Shown piece after piece: positions 33,155 through 45,009 of a DNA stretch of 64,000 nucleotides. The position numbers were made by a program, and so were the translations under genes. The notes under the pieces are model-generated. The model made no database searches. It worked only from the letters and a program-made list of their open reading frames with translations, and was not told the origin of the DNA. Source of the stretch: Plotosus lineatus (taxonomy: Eukaryota > Chordata > Actinopteri > Siluriformes > Plotosidae); NCBI GenBank assembly GCA_024760905.1, contig CM045733.1:31375001-31439000 (forward strand). The letters are read 5' to 3'. The first letter of the stretch is position 1; each line of letters opens with the position of its first letter.

Positions 33155-33266
33155 GCTGACGGCAATGCAGCCTACTCTTGTAGAAAGTCATCAATGGTTC
33201 TTTTTACATGCCTCATACCATACACAGTGAGAGACATGGCCAGCCTTTGATAACCCAGTTAGCTGT
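33155..33266 (-). mobile_element. SINE-1 body fragment
   Basis: Only the central body is present on the minus strand (AGCTAACTGGGTTATCAAAG to TGCCGTCAGC). The head side ends abruptly in a GTAT array and the tail is missing. Confidence 0.8.
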
Positions 33267-33327
33267 ATGTATGTATGTATGTATGTATGTATGTATGTAT
33301 GTATGTATGTATGTATGTATGTATGTA
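33264..33327. repeat. (GTAT)n microsatellite
   Basis: About 16 GTAT units lie between the broken SINE-1 body and the left terminus of the T1 MITE. Confidence 0.97.
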
Positions 33328-33864
33328 CAGTAAGTCCTTTCTCATTCATTCACAGTTCAGCGGTCGCGGATTAGACGCAAACCTGGAAGTTACTGGCACG
33401 TGATTCAAATTTAGCCAATAGCTGAGACCTTTTCTTTCTCCCTCCTACTGATTGGTTGCAGATGATGTGTATACCTCTTTTTTTTTCTCCTTCGCCCACG
33501 TGTCATCAACGTGATTTCTTGAATTGTGAACTCCCATTTTTTAGTGTGTTTTTAATGATTATTTAAGCCCTCTGATGTCACTCAAATGCCCTGCATCTTC
33601 TCTAGCTTCTGGTAAGGTGCCTAAATGCTTTATTCATTAATAAATATCGCAGTACACAATTTAAGTTTTTCTTAATCATTACTATATTTGACTTCATTAT
33701 TACTGTACTAATTAGTAAGACTGTCTATAGAATGTGTTTAAGAAGCATATTTTAGTGCATGTAATATCATACATAGGGTTTTAAAACCGCGTCAATAATT
33801 CGCAGATTTTCAGGATCCATGAGAAAGAGCGGAACACATCCCCACAAATAACGGGGACCTACTC
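33328..33864. mobile_element. T1: Tigger-like MITE, most complete copy
   Basis: The left end CAGTAAGTCCTTTCTC and the complement of the right end (GAGTAGGTCCCCGTTATTTG) form short imperfect inverted termini with TA on both outer sides. No coding capacity is seen. Internal landmarks shared with other copies are GGCACGTGATTCAAATTTAG, CTGATTGGTTGCAGATGATG, GACTGTCTATAGAATGTG and GTAATATCATACATAGGG. Superfamily assignment to pogo/Tigger rests on the terminus and TA only. Confidence 0.7.
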
Positions 33865-36485
33865 TACGTGTGTGTATGTATGTATGTATCCCGATCTCAG
33901 ATGGCTATTCAACTCTGTCCAAAGTTTGTTCAATTTCTGTTTCTCTGACAGCTTGTCTGTTTTGGGTTCAATTCAGTCAATATCCAAATTTACACGGAAG
34001 TCCTTTGATCCCACACACACTGCACAAGTTCAAAATGTTGGCAGTCCATAGAGCACACCAGTTATTACTGTGGCTTCATCAAGTTGTTTGAAAAGTTCAA
34101 CCATTGGATGATTTTTGTTATATCCAACGGAGGTTATGAATAGTTATTCATCTTTTTGACTTGTTGTGCACTAATTTATTTGTCCCACTCTTTCAGAACC
34201 ACAAGCACAAACAGAGTAGGCGTTTTGTTTTAAAATCAATGCATAATAAAGGTAAAAATATCTATATTTAACTACAATGTAAAAAAATAGTTGTTCTGCA
34301 TAATGATAGTCTTACAAGCAATGTTTTTATAGTTTAGATTCCACACATTTCTTTCTTTTTTTTAAACTTAATTTGGACATATGTTTGTAGATATTAAACC
34401 AGCTGTCTACTATGATGTGGCAAAACACTATTCTGCATTTTAATATTTGATTTACTTTAGCTCTCTTTGGTGAGCAACTGCAAACATCATGCAAGTCCAT
34501 GGCAGAAAAAGAGAATTTACATACATTTATATCTTATGTAGATTTACATAAATTACATAAACTTTATTTTGGCTTTTCTCTGCCCAAAATGTGTTACTCT
34601 GTTCATCACACCTATGGCACTGATTTAAGTCAAGGGGAGAACCAGTGTAAGTTGAAAACAGCACGGCTGCACACTTTTCAAATTAAGCGCATGGGAGCAC
34701 CAAGCTCCAACAGTGCCACGAACAGGAATTATTTTAATGTGTGATGATTATCTTTGCTTAGTACAATCACTGCATGATCCAGAGAGGAGATCTGAGATGC
34801 ATCAAAAAACATGTATTTTGCATTAATGCCAATGAGAATAGTAAAAATGTGATTTATTACCAAAATATACTAAAATATATTTATTACCAAAAATTCTGTT
34901 ACATCACATTCACTGTAAATGAGTAAAATAATATTAGTAATTGAAGAGAGTCATTTTATATGAAAATGTTTCTCTTTCTCCTCCTTGAGTGAAATACTAA
35001 ATTTCTGTAAGCTTAATGTTCCTGACATCAAACTGAAGGATAGTGACTGGTTAATTCTGTTTCTCACATTAGTAGCACTGGTAATAGAATGCAAAAAAAA
35101 AAAAAAACCAAGAATGTTGACTTTTAATAAACTTTATAGTGCAATTATTGCACAAAGCATATAATTTGACATGTATGTAATCAGCTGTGCTATGTCTTAT
35201 TTCAACTAAAAATAGGGGCATTTGGACTTGTCTAATTATAGCTACGTCCACGGTTATTGGTAAAGAAGACAACAGTAGCCTGTTATTAAAGTGGTGTCAT
35301 CGTGCACATTCTACAAAACTTTTAATAAGTTTCTTTTTATGTGTTGACAGTCAGTCTTGGTTATAGATGGAGGGGAATCATCTAAATTGTTTACACGTAT
35401 TTCAGTTTAATTTGCATTTGCAAGCAAATAAAAATGACAGTTAATTTCCTGGCTTCAGCCAAAGCTGTTTTCATAAACACTGTGCTTTCACAAATTAAAG
35501 GGCAGAACCACATGTCAAACTCGTGAACCTGGCAAACATCCAAAGAAAAGGAAATACAGTACATGAAGATCTGACTTGGGCATTCAGGCAAGAATAATTT
35601 TGCAACAGCGAGCCATTTTGTTTGAAACATTTGCTATATTCAGAGCAAATTAGATATTGATTTCACATTGGCCAGACAATCAAAACTCATCTATTCAAAT
35701 AAAATGGAACTATTTGTTCATATAGTGAAGCATTCATAGCTTCGCTGCATGGTTAAAAGTTGATTATTTGTTGATTATAAGAAGAAACACATCATTAAAC
35801 AAATGCAATGTTACACATTTGCTCAGTTGGTTTTAGTAGGACAAGCTTTACACAGTATTTTTAGGAAAACAGATAGAAGAGCCTGTACACTGAACCCTGA
35901 GTGACAGAGGCTATGCGAAGCTCCCATTTTATATGTGGAGATCCAATCATGTCATCTGAAACACACAAAACTGTTGTCATTTTAATTATGTTGGTAACCG
36001 AACAAACATACACACTTTTCCTTTACAACATCAACATGACCTGATATGACCATTTCTCTCCATGGAGACCAATTAGGTGCTTGTTCAGGCTCCATCCTGA
36101 GATCCCGAGTTCTAGAGGAAGTCAGTCCTGGCACGCGTTCCCACTTGGGCAATCAAAACCCTGCAACTGATCTGGACTGCAGCTGCACATTTTTTTCAAA
36201 CCTCTCCCACATTATTCCTGAATACTTGCGAAAACAACAACTCACTGGTACAGTTATGAGTGTAGTGTATGAAATTCACATGTTGTGTGATAGGAAATAC
36301 CATCACAGACCCTTGTCATAGAATTTAAAATATGTTATTTTCTTCTATCTAGTTGGTACCAGTAATCCTTAAAGTCAAATCAGTCTCATGGGTCTGTTGT
36401 GTGATACCTGTGATGTCAGTCAGTTGTGTGTGAGATAAATGTATTATATGAACTTCATACAGTTTTTGAGGCATTTTTTGCACAC
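33865..36485. other. Longest repeat-poor stretch, nothing recognised
   Basis: About 2.6 kb holds no recognised transposon, RNA or coding domain. Short GTAT repeats occur near 33875. Frames such as 34499-34744 and 36046-36321 have no known motif. It could hold unique intergenic or intronic sequence. Confidence 0.45.
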
Positions 36486-36833
36486 TTCCCTTTCAGGGGT
36501 CGCCACAGTGATTCATCTGCCTCCATCTTCATGGAAGTCATATTAATGATTTGCATATTAGATTTGGCATAGGTTTTTACATCGGATGCCCTTCCTGACA
36601 CAACCCTTAGCAAGGGGCAGAAACACGCTGACGGCTATGCAGCTACTCTTGTCGAAAGTCAGCAATGGTTCTTTTACATGCCTCACACCATAGACAGTGA
36701 GATACATGGCCAGCCTTTGATAACCCAGTTAGCTGCACTGGGGGGACAATGACAACCTTGTGGAAAGTAGGACTCAAACCCCCAACCCTAGGGTCAGCTA
36801 TCCATCACCTATACCACCAGGCCACCACTGCCA
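36486..36833 (-). mobile_element. SINE-1 with tail R, full length
   Basis: The tail R 3' end is at the left (complement of CCCTTTCAGGGGTCGCCACA) and the tRNA-like head at the right. A short extra segment near 36515-36545 (CTCCATCTTCATGGAAGTCA) within tail R is absent from other copies. It matches LINE-R sequence just upstream of its 3' end (compare CTCCATCTCACC at 13730), so this tail contains slightly more LINE-R 3' sequence. The junction between SINE and LINE-R sequence therefore varies between copies. Confidence 0.82.
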
Positions 36834-36886
36834 TAATGAATCACATATATATAGTATTCATACAATAGTCTTATGATTGTCCAAAT

Positions 36887-39786
36887 GTCGCCATGAGGTG
36901 TGGGGGGGGGGGGACACAGGACACTAACCAGTGTCTCTCCCCCTTATGCCGGTCCCAAGCCCAGAGAAACGCAGAGGGTTGCGACAGGAAGGGCATCCAG
37001 CGTAAAACTTTTGCCAAAATACAAAATGCAAACCAGAAAGTCTAAACTCATACCAGATCGGTCGAGGCCCAGGTTAACAATGACCGCCATCAGTGCTGTC
37101 AACCAACAGGGTGCTGATGCAATTTGGACTACTGTTGGTCGAAGAAGGAGAGGTGGGAGGCGTGTCCGTAGGCAGAGAGAGAAGAGGAAAAGCACGAGTC
37201 TAGGACTGAGAGTAGGGACTTTGAATGTTGAAACTATACAAGGAAAAGATAGAGAGCTGGCTGACATGATGCAGAGGAGGAAGGTGGACATACTGTGTGT
37301 TCAGGAGACCAGGTCGAAAGGTAGCAAAACTAAAAGCTTAGGGGCAGGGTTTAAGCTGTTTTATCATGGTGTGGATGGGAAGAGAAATGTAGTAGGAGTC
37401 ATCTTGAAGGAGGGCTTTGTTAGGAATGTTCTAGAAGTGAAAAGAGTGTCAGACAGAGTGATGAGTCTCAAGTTAGAAATTGAAGGTGTGATGTTCAATG
37501 TTGTTAGTGCTTATGCCCCACAGACAGGATGTGAGCTAAAAGAAAAGGAGAGATTCTGGAGTGACTTAGATGAAGTGATGCAGAGTACCCCCAGAGGTGA
37601 AAGAGTGGTCATTGGTGCAGACTTCAATGGACATGTTGGTGCAGGCAACAGAGGGGACGAGGAAGTGATGGGCAGGTTTGGTATCCAGGACAGGAACACA
37701 GAAGGACAGATGTTGATTGATTTTGCAAAAAGGATGGAAATGGCTGTGGTAAATACTTTCTTCAAGAAGAAACAGGAGCATAGGGTGACTTATAAAAGCA
37801 GAGGTAGGAGCACACAGGTAGACTACATCTTGTGTAGGCGATGTAATTTGAAGGAAATCAGTGACTGCAAAGTAGTAGTGGGTTAGAGTGTTGCCAAACA
37901 GCATAGGATGGTGGTATGCAGGATGACGCTGATGGTGAGGAAGGTGAAGAAGGCAAAGCCAGAGCAGAAAACAAAGTGGTGGAAGCTGAAAAAGGAAGAG
38001 GGTCATGTTGTCTTCAAGGAGGAGTTGAAACAGGCTTTGGGTGATCAGGAAGTGCTTCCAGATGACTGGCCAACCACAGCAAATGTGATCAGGGAGACAG
38101 GTAGGAGAGTACTTGGTGTGTCCTCTGGAAGGAAAGTACATAAGGAGACTTTGTGGTGGAATGAGGAAGTGTAGGAGTGTGTACAAAGGAAGAGGTTAGC
38201 TAAGAAGAAGTGGGACATTGAGAGGACCGAAGAGAGTAAACAGGAGTACAGGGAGACACAGCGTAAGGTGAATGTAGCAGTGGCTAAGTACAAACAGAGG
38301 GCGTATGATGACTCGTATGATAGGTTGGACAGTAAGGAGGGAGAAAATGATCTATACAGGTTGGCACAGCAGACAGCTAGAGATGGGAAGGACATGCAGC
38401 AAGTTAGATTGATAAAGGACAGAGAGGGAAATGTATTGACTGATGATAGAAGTGTGCTGGGAAGATGGAACGAGTACTTTGAAGAGCTGATAAATGAGGA
38501 AAATGAGAGAGGAAAAAAAGAGTAGAAGAGGTGACCATTGAGGAGCAGGAAGTAGCAAAGATTAGTAAGGGTGAAGTGAGGAGGGCACTGAAGAGGATGA
38601 AAAATGGAAAGGCAGTTGGTCCTGATGATATACCTGTGGAGGTATGGAAGTGTCTAGGAGAGGTAGCAGTAGACTTTCTGACAAGAACATTCAACAAGGT
38701 CTAAGAGAGTGAGCAGATGCCAGAGGAATGGAGGAGAAGTGTGCTGGTGCACATTTTTAAGAACAAAGGAGACGTGCAGAGTTGTGGCAACTACAGAGGG
38801 ATAAAGTTGATGAGCCATACTATGAAGTTATGGGAAAGAATAGTGGAAGCTAGACTAAGGGCAGAGGTCAGCATTTATGAGCAACAGTTTGGTTTCATGC
38901 CAAGAAAGAGCACCACAGATGCAGTGTTTGCTTTGAGAATATTAATAGAGAAGTACAGAGAAGGTCAGAGGGAACTGCACTGTGCCTTTGTGGATCTGGA
39001 AAAAGCATATGACAGGGTGCCAAGAGAAGAACTGTGGTATTGCATGAGGAAGTCTGGAGTGGCAGAGAAGAATGTCAGCGTGGTGCAGGGCATGTATGAG
39101 AGATGTAAGACTGTGGTGAGGTGTGCTGTCGGCGTGACTGACGAAATTCAAGGTGGACGTGGGACTTCATCAAGGATCAGCTCTGAGCCCCTTCTTGTTT
39201 GCGATGGTGATGGACAGGCTGACAGATGAGGTTAAGCAAGAATCTCCATGGACTATGATGTTTGCAGATGACATTGTGATCTGTAGTGAGAGCAGAGAAC
39301 AAGTTGAGGAAAATCTAGAGAGGTGGAGGTATGCCCTGGAAAGGAGAGGAATGAAGGTTAGCCTCAGAAAATCAGAATACATGTGTGTGAATGAGAAGGA
39401 CCCAGGAGGAACGGTGATGTTACAGGGAGCAGAGATAAAGAAGGTGGAGGATTTTAAGTACTTAGGCTCAACAATCCAGAGCAATGGAGAGTGTGGAAAA
39501 GAGGTGAAGAAGCGCATGCAGGCAGGCTGGAATGGTTGGAGAAAAGTGTCCGGTGTGATGTAAGGGATAGTGAGTATATTGGCAGTAGGATGCTGAGTTT
39601 GGAACTACCAGGCAGAAGGCCTAGAGGAAGACCAAAGAACAGATTTATGGATGTGGTGAAGGAAGACATGAAGGTCATTGGAGTAAGAGAAGAAGATGCA
39701 GAGGACAGGGCGAGATGGAGTCGGATGGTTTGCTGTGGCGACCCGTGAAAGGAATAGCCGAAAGGAAAAGAAGAAAAAGAAGAAGG
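36887..39786 (+). mobile_element. LINE-R copy 5, full length, best preserved
   Basis: A 20-bp direct repeat with one mismatch flanks the element: AGTCTTATGATTGTCCAAAT (36867-36886) and AGTCTTGTGATTGTCCAAAT (39787-39806). The 5' start GTCGCCATGAGGTG matches copy 2. The 3' end is GTGGCGACCCGTGAAAGGAA, then GCCGAAAGG and an AAGAAG-rich tail. A deletion of roughly 270-290 bp near 39560 removes part of the C-terminus. The leader segment 36976-37030 is the part that recurs in SINE-1 tail R. Confidence 0.95.
37026..39748 (+). pseudogene. LINE-R ORF2: endonuclease and reverse transcriptase, inactivated
   Basis: The product would nick DNA and copy the element RNA by target-primed reverse transcription in the nucleus. 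The frame is open upstream to 36900, but the methionine at 37026 matches the start in copy 2. The endonuclease (to 37886) shows VGTLNV, VQETR, YAPQ, GADFNGHVG and STQVDYIL. The linker continues in the same frame to 38525. The reverse transcriptase (38717-39563, two frames) shows NYRGIKL, FGFMPRKST, FVDLEKAYDR, QGSALSPFLF and FADD near 39261. Lesions: TAG at 37884 and 38172, a frame change near 38520, TAA at 38702, a one-base insertion near 39145, and a deletion near 39560. The arginine-rich N-terminus precedes the endonuclease. Confidence 0.9.
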
Positions 39787-39806
39787 AGTCTTGTGATTGT
39801 CCAAAT

Positions 39807-41518
39807 CCAAACCTATGGACACTCTAATATACAGATGCATTCTATTTGCAACAGTATTAGATTGTGGATCTTATTTACAACAGTACTAGATTGAACCATA
39901 TAGCATCTATTCATTAATACCATAAATTGATTTCGTTCTTTCTTTTGTTTTTTTGTCTTACACCAATCTTATCACTTTAGTATAAACATTTTACAGTTTG
40001 AGCTACAGGCCTGATTTATTTTCCACATAACAGATGCATAACACACATTTTATGTTAACATGACTAAACAGCTTTGAAATCCACCTCATACGAACCCACT
40101 GTAGCCCACCTGTTGTAACGTTCTTAAATGTGTAAGACCAAAAAGAATTATGGGCCATTTGCAAAGGGGGCTATACCTGAAACAACTCCACTCTGTACCA
40201 TATTGATATTGAGTCACAAATGTGGCTAGACATGTCAGACCAAGACAAAAATGAAACATGCACCTGGTCTCTTTTCCATGATTAAAAATAAGTCCCCTGG
40301 CAGTCTTAAAATGGCAGCTGAACTTGTTTTCATAACTGTCCTAACCTTTATTTATTTTTAAAGGTGTGGTAGCCTAATGATATTCATTGGCCCTGACCTC
40401 TTATGTACGACCATATCATGAAAATCTTCAGGGTCTGAGGGTAAACACAACTCTGGGATAGGAATTGGGACAGGCAGAATCTCTTAATGTACGACTAAGT
40501 GGACTGCTAATTCCACTCTGAGAGTAAAGTGCAAACAGATGGGGCCTGGGGTGAGTGTGGAATCCTTAGTGAAGCAGACGGATCCTCTAAGACACCTCCA
40601 ACTGATTAACCAAGCTGTTGATTCCACCAGCTTCATCATGCTCAAAAAAAGTTCTGTTATAGTGAATCATACAGAGACATATGTAATGGATTTTTCTACT
40701 GCTGCATAGGAGCGATAAAATCATCTTTTCATTATTTAATTAAAAGATACCAATTCCAAGTGTCTTTTCTTAGCACGTTCCAGGAGGACCATGATTAGAA
40801 CTCTATTACATGACACTTAATATTTTTAAGTCTTAAACACACTTTGCTGCAGGCTAAAGTCAGCCTCCCCAAAAGAAAAATACATTAATACAAACCCAAA
40901 CTGAATTAAAACATTTTCAATAGGTTATGATTTTTTTTTTTAAAAGTGGGTCATCTTGGCCACTACCAGTTTGAAATGGCCAGAGTCATTTCCTGAAAAA
41001 TATTTTTCCAAGTAACAATTACACCAAATTTCTTACATCACAAAATTAACAGTACGCTGATCTTCTGCATTATGCAACTCTCCTAGTAGCTATTCTGGAG
41101 AGATTTGAAGCAAGCAGTTGGCTGCACAAAACTGAAGCCCATGGAAGATGTAAATATGCATTTGTTTGTGCTTGTGGTGCTGATTACAAGTTTCTAATGC
41201 ATTATTGATTAGGACCTGCTAATTGCTGGACACTCATAAGACATGGAAAATTGGACAAATGCCTGTTCACAATTTGGGACTCAATTGTAAGCCATTTATT
41301 AAAAATTTGTTTATAAAATGTTGCTGCTTCAAATCAATTATGGTTCCATTATTGGTGTGAAACAATAAATATTAAACAAAGTACCCAGTAAAATTGATTG
41401 ATTTGTTTATTTTGCTGCCACATAATGCATGAATGACAAGGACCATGTTTCTAGTCTGTTGCTGTATTGAATAAAAATTGTTGACTGCACGTATCTTTAT
41501 GTTTCTATTGGAAAAGGC
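39807..41518. other. Unclassified stretch
   Basis: About 1.7 kb without a recognised repeat or coding domain. Complexity is higher than in the surrounding AT-rich gaps. It may be unique sequence. Confidence 0.45.
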
Positions 41519-41532
41519 CAACTTTAAAATTT

Positions 41533-41880
41533 CATCATTATCATCATTTTCTGTAACCGCTTAATCCTAATTTGGGTTGCGGGGAGGCCGGTGCCCATCC
41601 CAGCCAACTTCGGGCGAGGGCAGAGTACACCCTGGACAGCTCGCCAGGCCATCACAGGGGGGAAACACGCCGACGGCTTTGCAGCCTACTCTTTACGAAA
41701 GTCAGCAATGGTTCTTTTACATGCCTCTGACCATAGACAGTGAAAGACATGGCCGGTCTTTGATAACCCAGTTAGCTGCACTGGGGGGGACAGTGACAAC
41801 CTTGTGGAGAGTGGGACTCGAACCCCCAACCTTTGGATCAGCGATCCGGCGCCCTATACCACTAGACCACCACTGCCCCG
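41533..41880 (-). mobile_element. SINE-1 with tail N, full length, young
   Basis: A perfect 14-bp target duplication, CAACTTTAAAATTT, lies at 41519-41532 and 41881-41894. Head, body and tail N are all complete on the minus strand, with TCATTATCATCATTTTCTG at the tail end. Box B-like GGTTCGAGTCC is intact. The perfect duplication and few changes from the other full copies suggest recent insertion. Confidence 0.95.
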
Positions 41881-42030
41881 CAACTTTAAAATTTGTATTT
41901 GGAAAATTGGTGTATTACATAAATATTTACATTGCTTGACAGATAATTGTGATTGTACACTGCCCAGTAAAAAAAATAATAATAAAATAAAAATAAATGA
42001 ATAAATAAATAAATAAATAAAATAAAGTTG

Positions 42031-42340
42031 GGCAGTGATGGCCTGGTGGTAAGGTGTTGGATCACGGATCCTAAGGTCGAAGTTTCAAGCCCCACTATCA
42101 ACAGTGTTGTCACTGTTCCCCCAGTGCAGCTAACTGGGTTATCAAAGGCCGGCCATATCTCTCACTTTCTATGGTGTGAGGCATGGAAAAGCACCATTGC
42201 TGTCAGCGTGTTTCTTCCCTGCACCGGTCTGGCGAGCTGTTCAGGGTGTACTCTGCCCTCTCCCAGAGTCAGCTGAGATGGAGGCTAACCTGCCCAAGAC
42301 CCTAATTAGAATTGAGTGGTTCAGAAAATGAATGAATGAA
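42031..42340 (+). mobile_element. SINE-1 with tail N, full length
   Basis: The 11-bp direct repeat AAATAAAGTTG flanks it at 42020-42030 and 42341-42351. The head is altered (GATGGCCTGGTGGTAAGG, box B-like GTTTCAAGCCC), so polymerase III activity is doubtful. About 30 bases of the body are missing near 42195. The tail ends in AATGAATGAA. Confidence 0.9.
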
Positions 42341-42351
42341 AAATAAAGTTG

Positions 42352-42720
42352 TGCACTCAAATATTATTACAGACCACCTATTGCCTTGATTACAGCACAT
42401 ACTACGGTATTGTTTCGACAACCTTAAACAACAACAACACAACATTAATTTCCATCCAGCGTTCATGTTGAACTGATGACGGGAAAATTAAACCGCCCCA
42501 TAAAGTCTTGTCCACCACGTTTTAAATCCATTGATGAGGTTAAAGTCAGGATATTGCAATGCCAGCTCATGTGTGAAAATGATTTCCCATGCTTCTGAAC
42601 CAAACTTTGCCATCGGTGCAGAAAAATGTACATTGCTGGGATTCGGTAATTTTGTTGCTATGTCTCGACCTGACTAACTGGAGCAAGAATGCTATGGCAA
42701 TATCATGCTCTAGTCATGGT
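42352..42720 (-). mobile_element. Probable Tc1-like relic
   Basis: CAAATATTATTACAGACCAC, TGATTACAGCACATACTACG and GATGAGGTTAAAGTCAGG are the reversed pattern of a Tc1-like transposase and flank, as seen in many fish repeats. Stops and indels are frequent. The catalytic residues cannot be assigned and no terminus is defined. Confidence 0.5.
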
Positions 42721-43676
42721 TAAAGGAAATTTAAAGACCAACAAAATACTAGTGTGTGACTTTTTTGACACTATATTTTAAAGAATTAAAGCATTTAAAC
42801 ATTATCTGTAAGCTGCTATAACAAAGTACAGATAGGTGTGGTTATGGGGAAGTATGGTATTCCATATAAAATGACCCTTTGGCTTTACATTGTGTCCTGC
42901 ATCTATAGGTTTTTAAAATATATAAGCAAGCCCAAACAATGGGAATTATCCTAAACAGCTCATAATCAGAATAATTTTCAGAACAAACAAAAGTGCGAGT
43001 GTTTCATAATCCACTTACTATTGGCTATACAGTCAGGTTTTGAATATGATGAAGAAAGAATCACAGAATCACTAACATTCTAAGGGTTCACATCATTTAT
43101 TTTCTTCAGCCATAATATTTTAATAAAAATGAAAGATGATAACATGCCAACATGTGCAGCAAATGGGCACGTACACACACACACACACACACACAAATTA
43201 AAAGTCAATAATTGTCAGACCACAGACCAGAAAAATAAGACATTGGTTAAAACGTTACAAAACACTGTGCATGTGGTGTCCTTGAATTCAAAGGTGGAGT
43301 GCTGGTTTCCACCATTTCATCCATAACACCCACAGAAATTCACTTCTCAGTAAAGTGCAGTCAGGCAGGCTATTCCACATGCACTTCACACACCTCTACA
43401 ACAAAGTGGTTTATATTATTAAAGCCCTCATAGAAGTTCTTGGGTGTCTTTGTACAAAGAGGAAATCCCATATTTGAATTTTCTTCATGTGTGGCCCTAA
43501 ATGTGTGCTAGATGGGAAAGCGTGAATCCTAAAGTGAATTTCATGATCATTCCATAACATGGACTTTCGAATTTTAATAAAATGATTATAGCACCCAGTG
43601 TAAAAAATACTTTATTGCAAGTGAAACATATAAGCATGTCTAATTTGGAGAACGTTTTTGACACCACAGAGTCAGT
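42721..43676. other. Unclassified stretch with a short (CA)n
   Basis: About 13 CA units lie at 43170-43195. Nothing else is recognised. Confidence 0.45.
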
Positions 43677-44227
43677 ACAGTTTAAATCATTTATTCATTC
43701 ATTTTCTGAACCGCACAGTCCTAATTAACATCATGGGGAGGCTGGTGTGCATCTCAACCGACTCTGGGCAAGGGAAGAGTACACCCTAGACCAGGGGTCG
43801 CAACCCAAAATGTTCAGAGCCATATTGGACAAAAAAACCTACCCGCAATAAATAAATAAATAAATAAAACCCTCATATAAGCTTTATATGAAAGCAACAC
43901 AGACTGTAAGTGTATATTAGCCTACTATCAAAATGACTAGGTAGGCTACAAATACATAATGAGCATTCATGATTAAATGTTGATTTTCCCAGCAGCACAT
44001 TTTAGAGAGAATGACACCACATGACTACTCTGTTGTACGATATTTGGTACTTTACATTTAACTTCCATTACTACATTAATGTATTGTGTTTTGTTGCATT
44101 GATGAAATTATAGAAATTCAATAAAGAAATCAACGGCCCATCAGAGTTTACATAACTGTAAAACAGCACAGTCTGTTCAATGTCAATCACATCACACAAC
44201 TCATCACAGGTGATTGAGTACAAAGAT

Positions 44228-45009
44228 TGTTTCTCCCTCCTGCTGATTGGTTGCAGTTGATGTGTACACCTCTTTTTTTTCTCCACAAGTTATCAACGTG
44301 ATTGCTTGAATTGTGAATTCACATTTTTTAGTGTGTTTTTATTGATTATTAAAGCCGTATGATGCCACTCAAACGCCTTGGAACTTCTCTAGCTTTTGTT
44401 GAGGAGCATAAGCACTTTAATCATTAAAAAATATTATCACAGTATAAAATTAAAAAGTTTTTACTTAATCATTATTACATTACTACATTACTACTGTATT
44501 AATAAGTAAGATAGTCTATAGAATGGGTTGAAGAAGCATATTTCAGCACATGTAATATCATACATGGTGGCACAGTGGCATAGTGGTTAGCACGTCTGCC
44601 TCACAGCAAGAATGCCTGGGTTCGATTCCCGGCCTGGGCATTTCTGTGTGGAGCTTGCATGTTCTCCCCGTGATTGTGTGGATTTCCTCCGGGTGCTCCG
44701 GTTTCCTCCCACAATCCAAAGACATGCACAGTAGGTTAATTGGCCGTTCTAAATTGCCCGTAGGTCCGTGTCGTGCAGAAGGCAATGGCAAACCACTGCA
44801 CTAATCCTGCAGAGAAAACCTCCATGAAGATGTCAACCAGGGCGTTATCCTTCATGGCGGGTCACCAATGGTCATCCTATGACTCAGGCACTAGATAAAT
44901 AAATAGAATATCATACATAGGGTTTTAAAACCGTGTCAATAACTCGCGGATTTTTTTGATTCGCCTTGAAGGGCCGGAACCAAACCATCGCGAAAAACGG
45001 GGCCTACTG
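44228..45009. mobile_element. T1 MITE inside the hAT, itself split by SINE-2
   Basis: T1 landmarks (CTGATTGGTTGCAGTTGATG, TAGTCTATAGAATGGGTTG, GGTTTTAAAACCGTG, ACGGGGCCTACTGG) appear in the same order as at 33328. The first ~110 bases of T1 are missing at the left. hAT transposase sequence flanks it on both sides. Confidence 0.75.
44566..44906 (+). mobile_element. SINE-2, full length, inside T1
   Basis: The tRNA-like head (GTGGCACAGTGGCATAGTGG, box B-like GGTTCGATTCCC) is followed by the body (GTTTCCTCCCACAATCCAAA) and the tail GTTATCCTTCATGGCGGGTC ending in AAATAAATAG. A perfect 12-bp target duplication, AATATCATACAT, lies at 44554-44565 and 44907-44918. It is T1 sequence, which proves insertion into T1. 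Confidence 0.95.

Noticed and set aside
33264..33327. A regularly spaced repeat that might suggest a CRISPR array
   Set aside because: It is a pure tetranucleotide microsatellite without spacers, in a eukaryotic context.
34499..34744. An 81-codon frame in a repeat-poor interval
   Set aside because: It has no motif, no splice context that I could support and a composition expected by chance.
37026..39748. A host gene with endonuclease and reverse transcriptase
   Set aside because: The target duplication, five related copies in the window and multiple stops show that it is a LINE.
44566..44640. tRNA-like sequence
   Set aside because: It is the head of SINE-2 with its own target duplication, not a tRNA gene.
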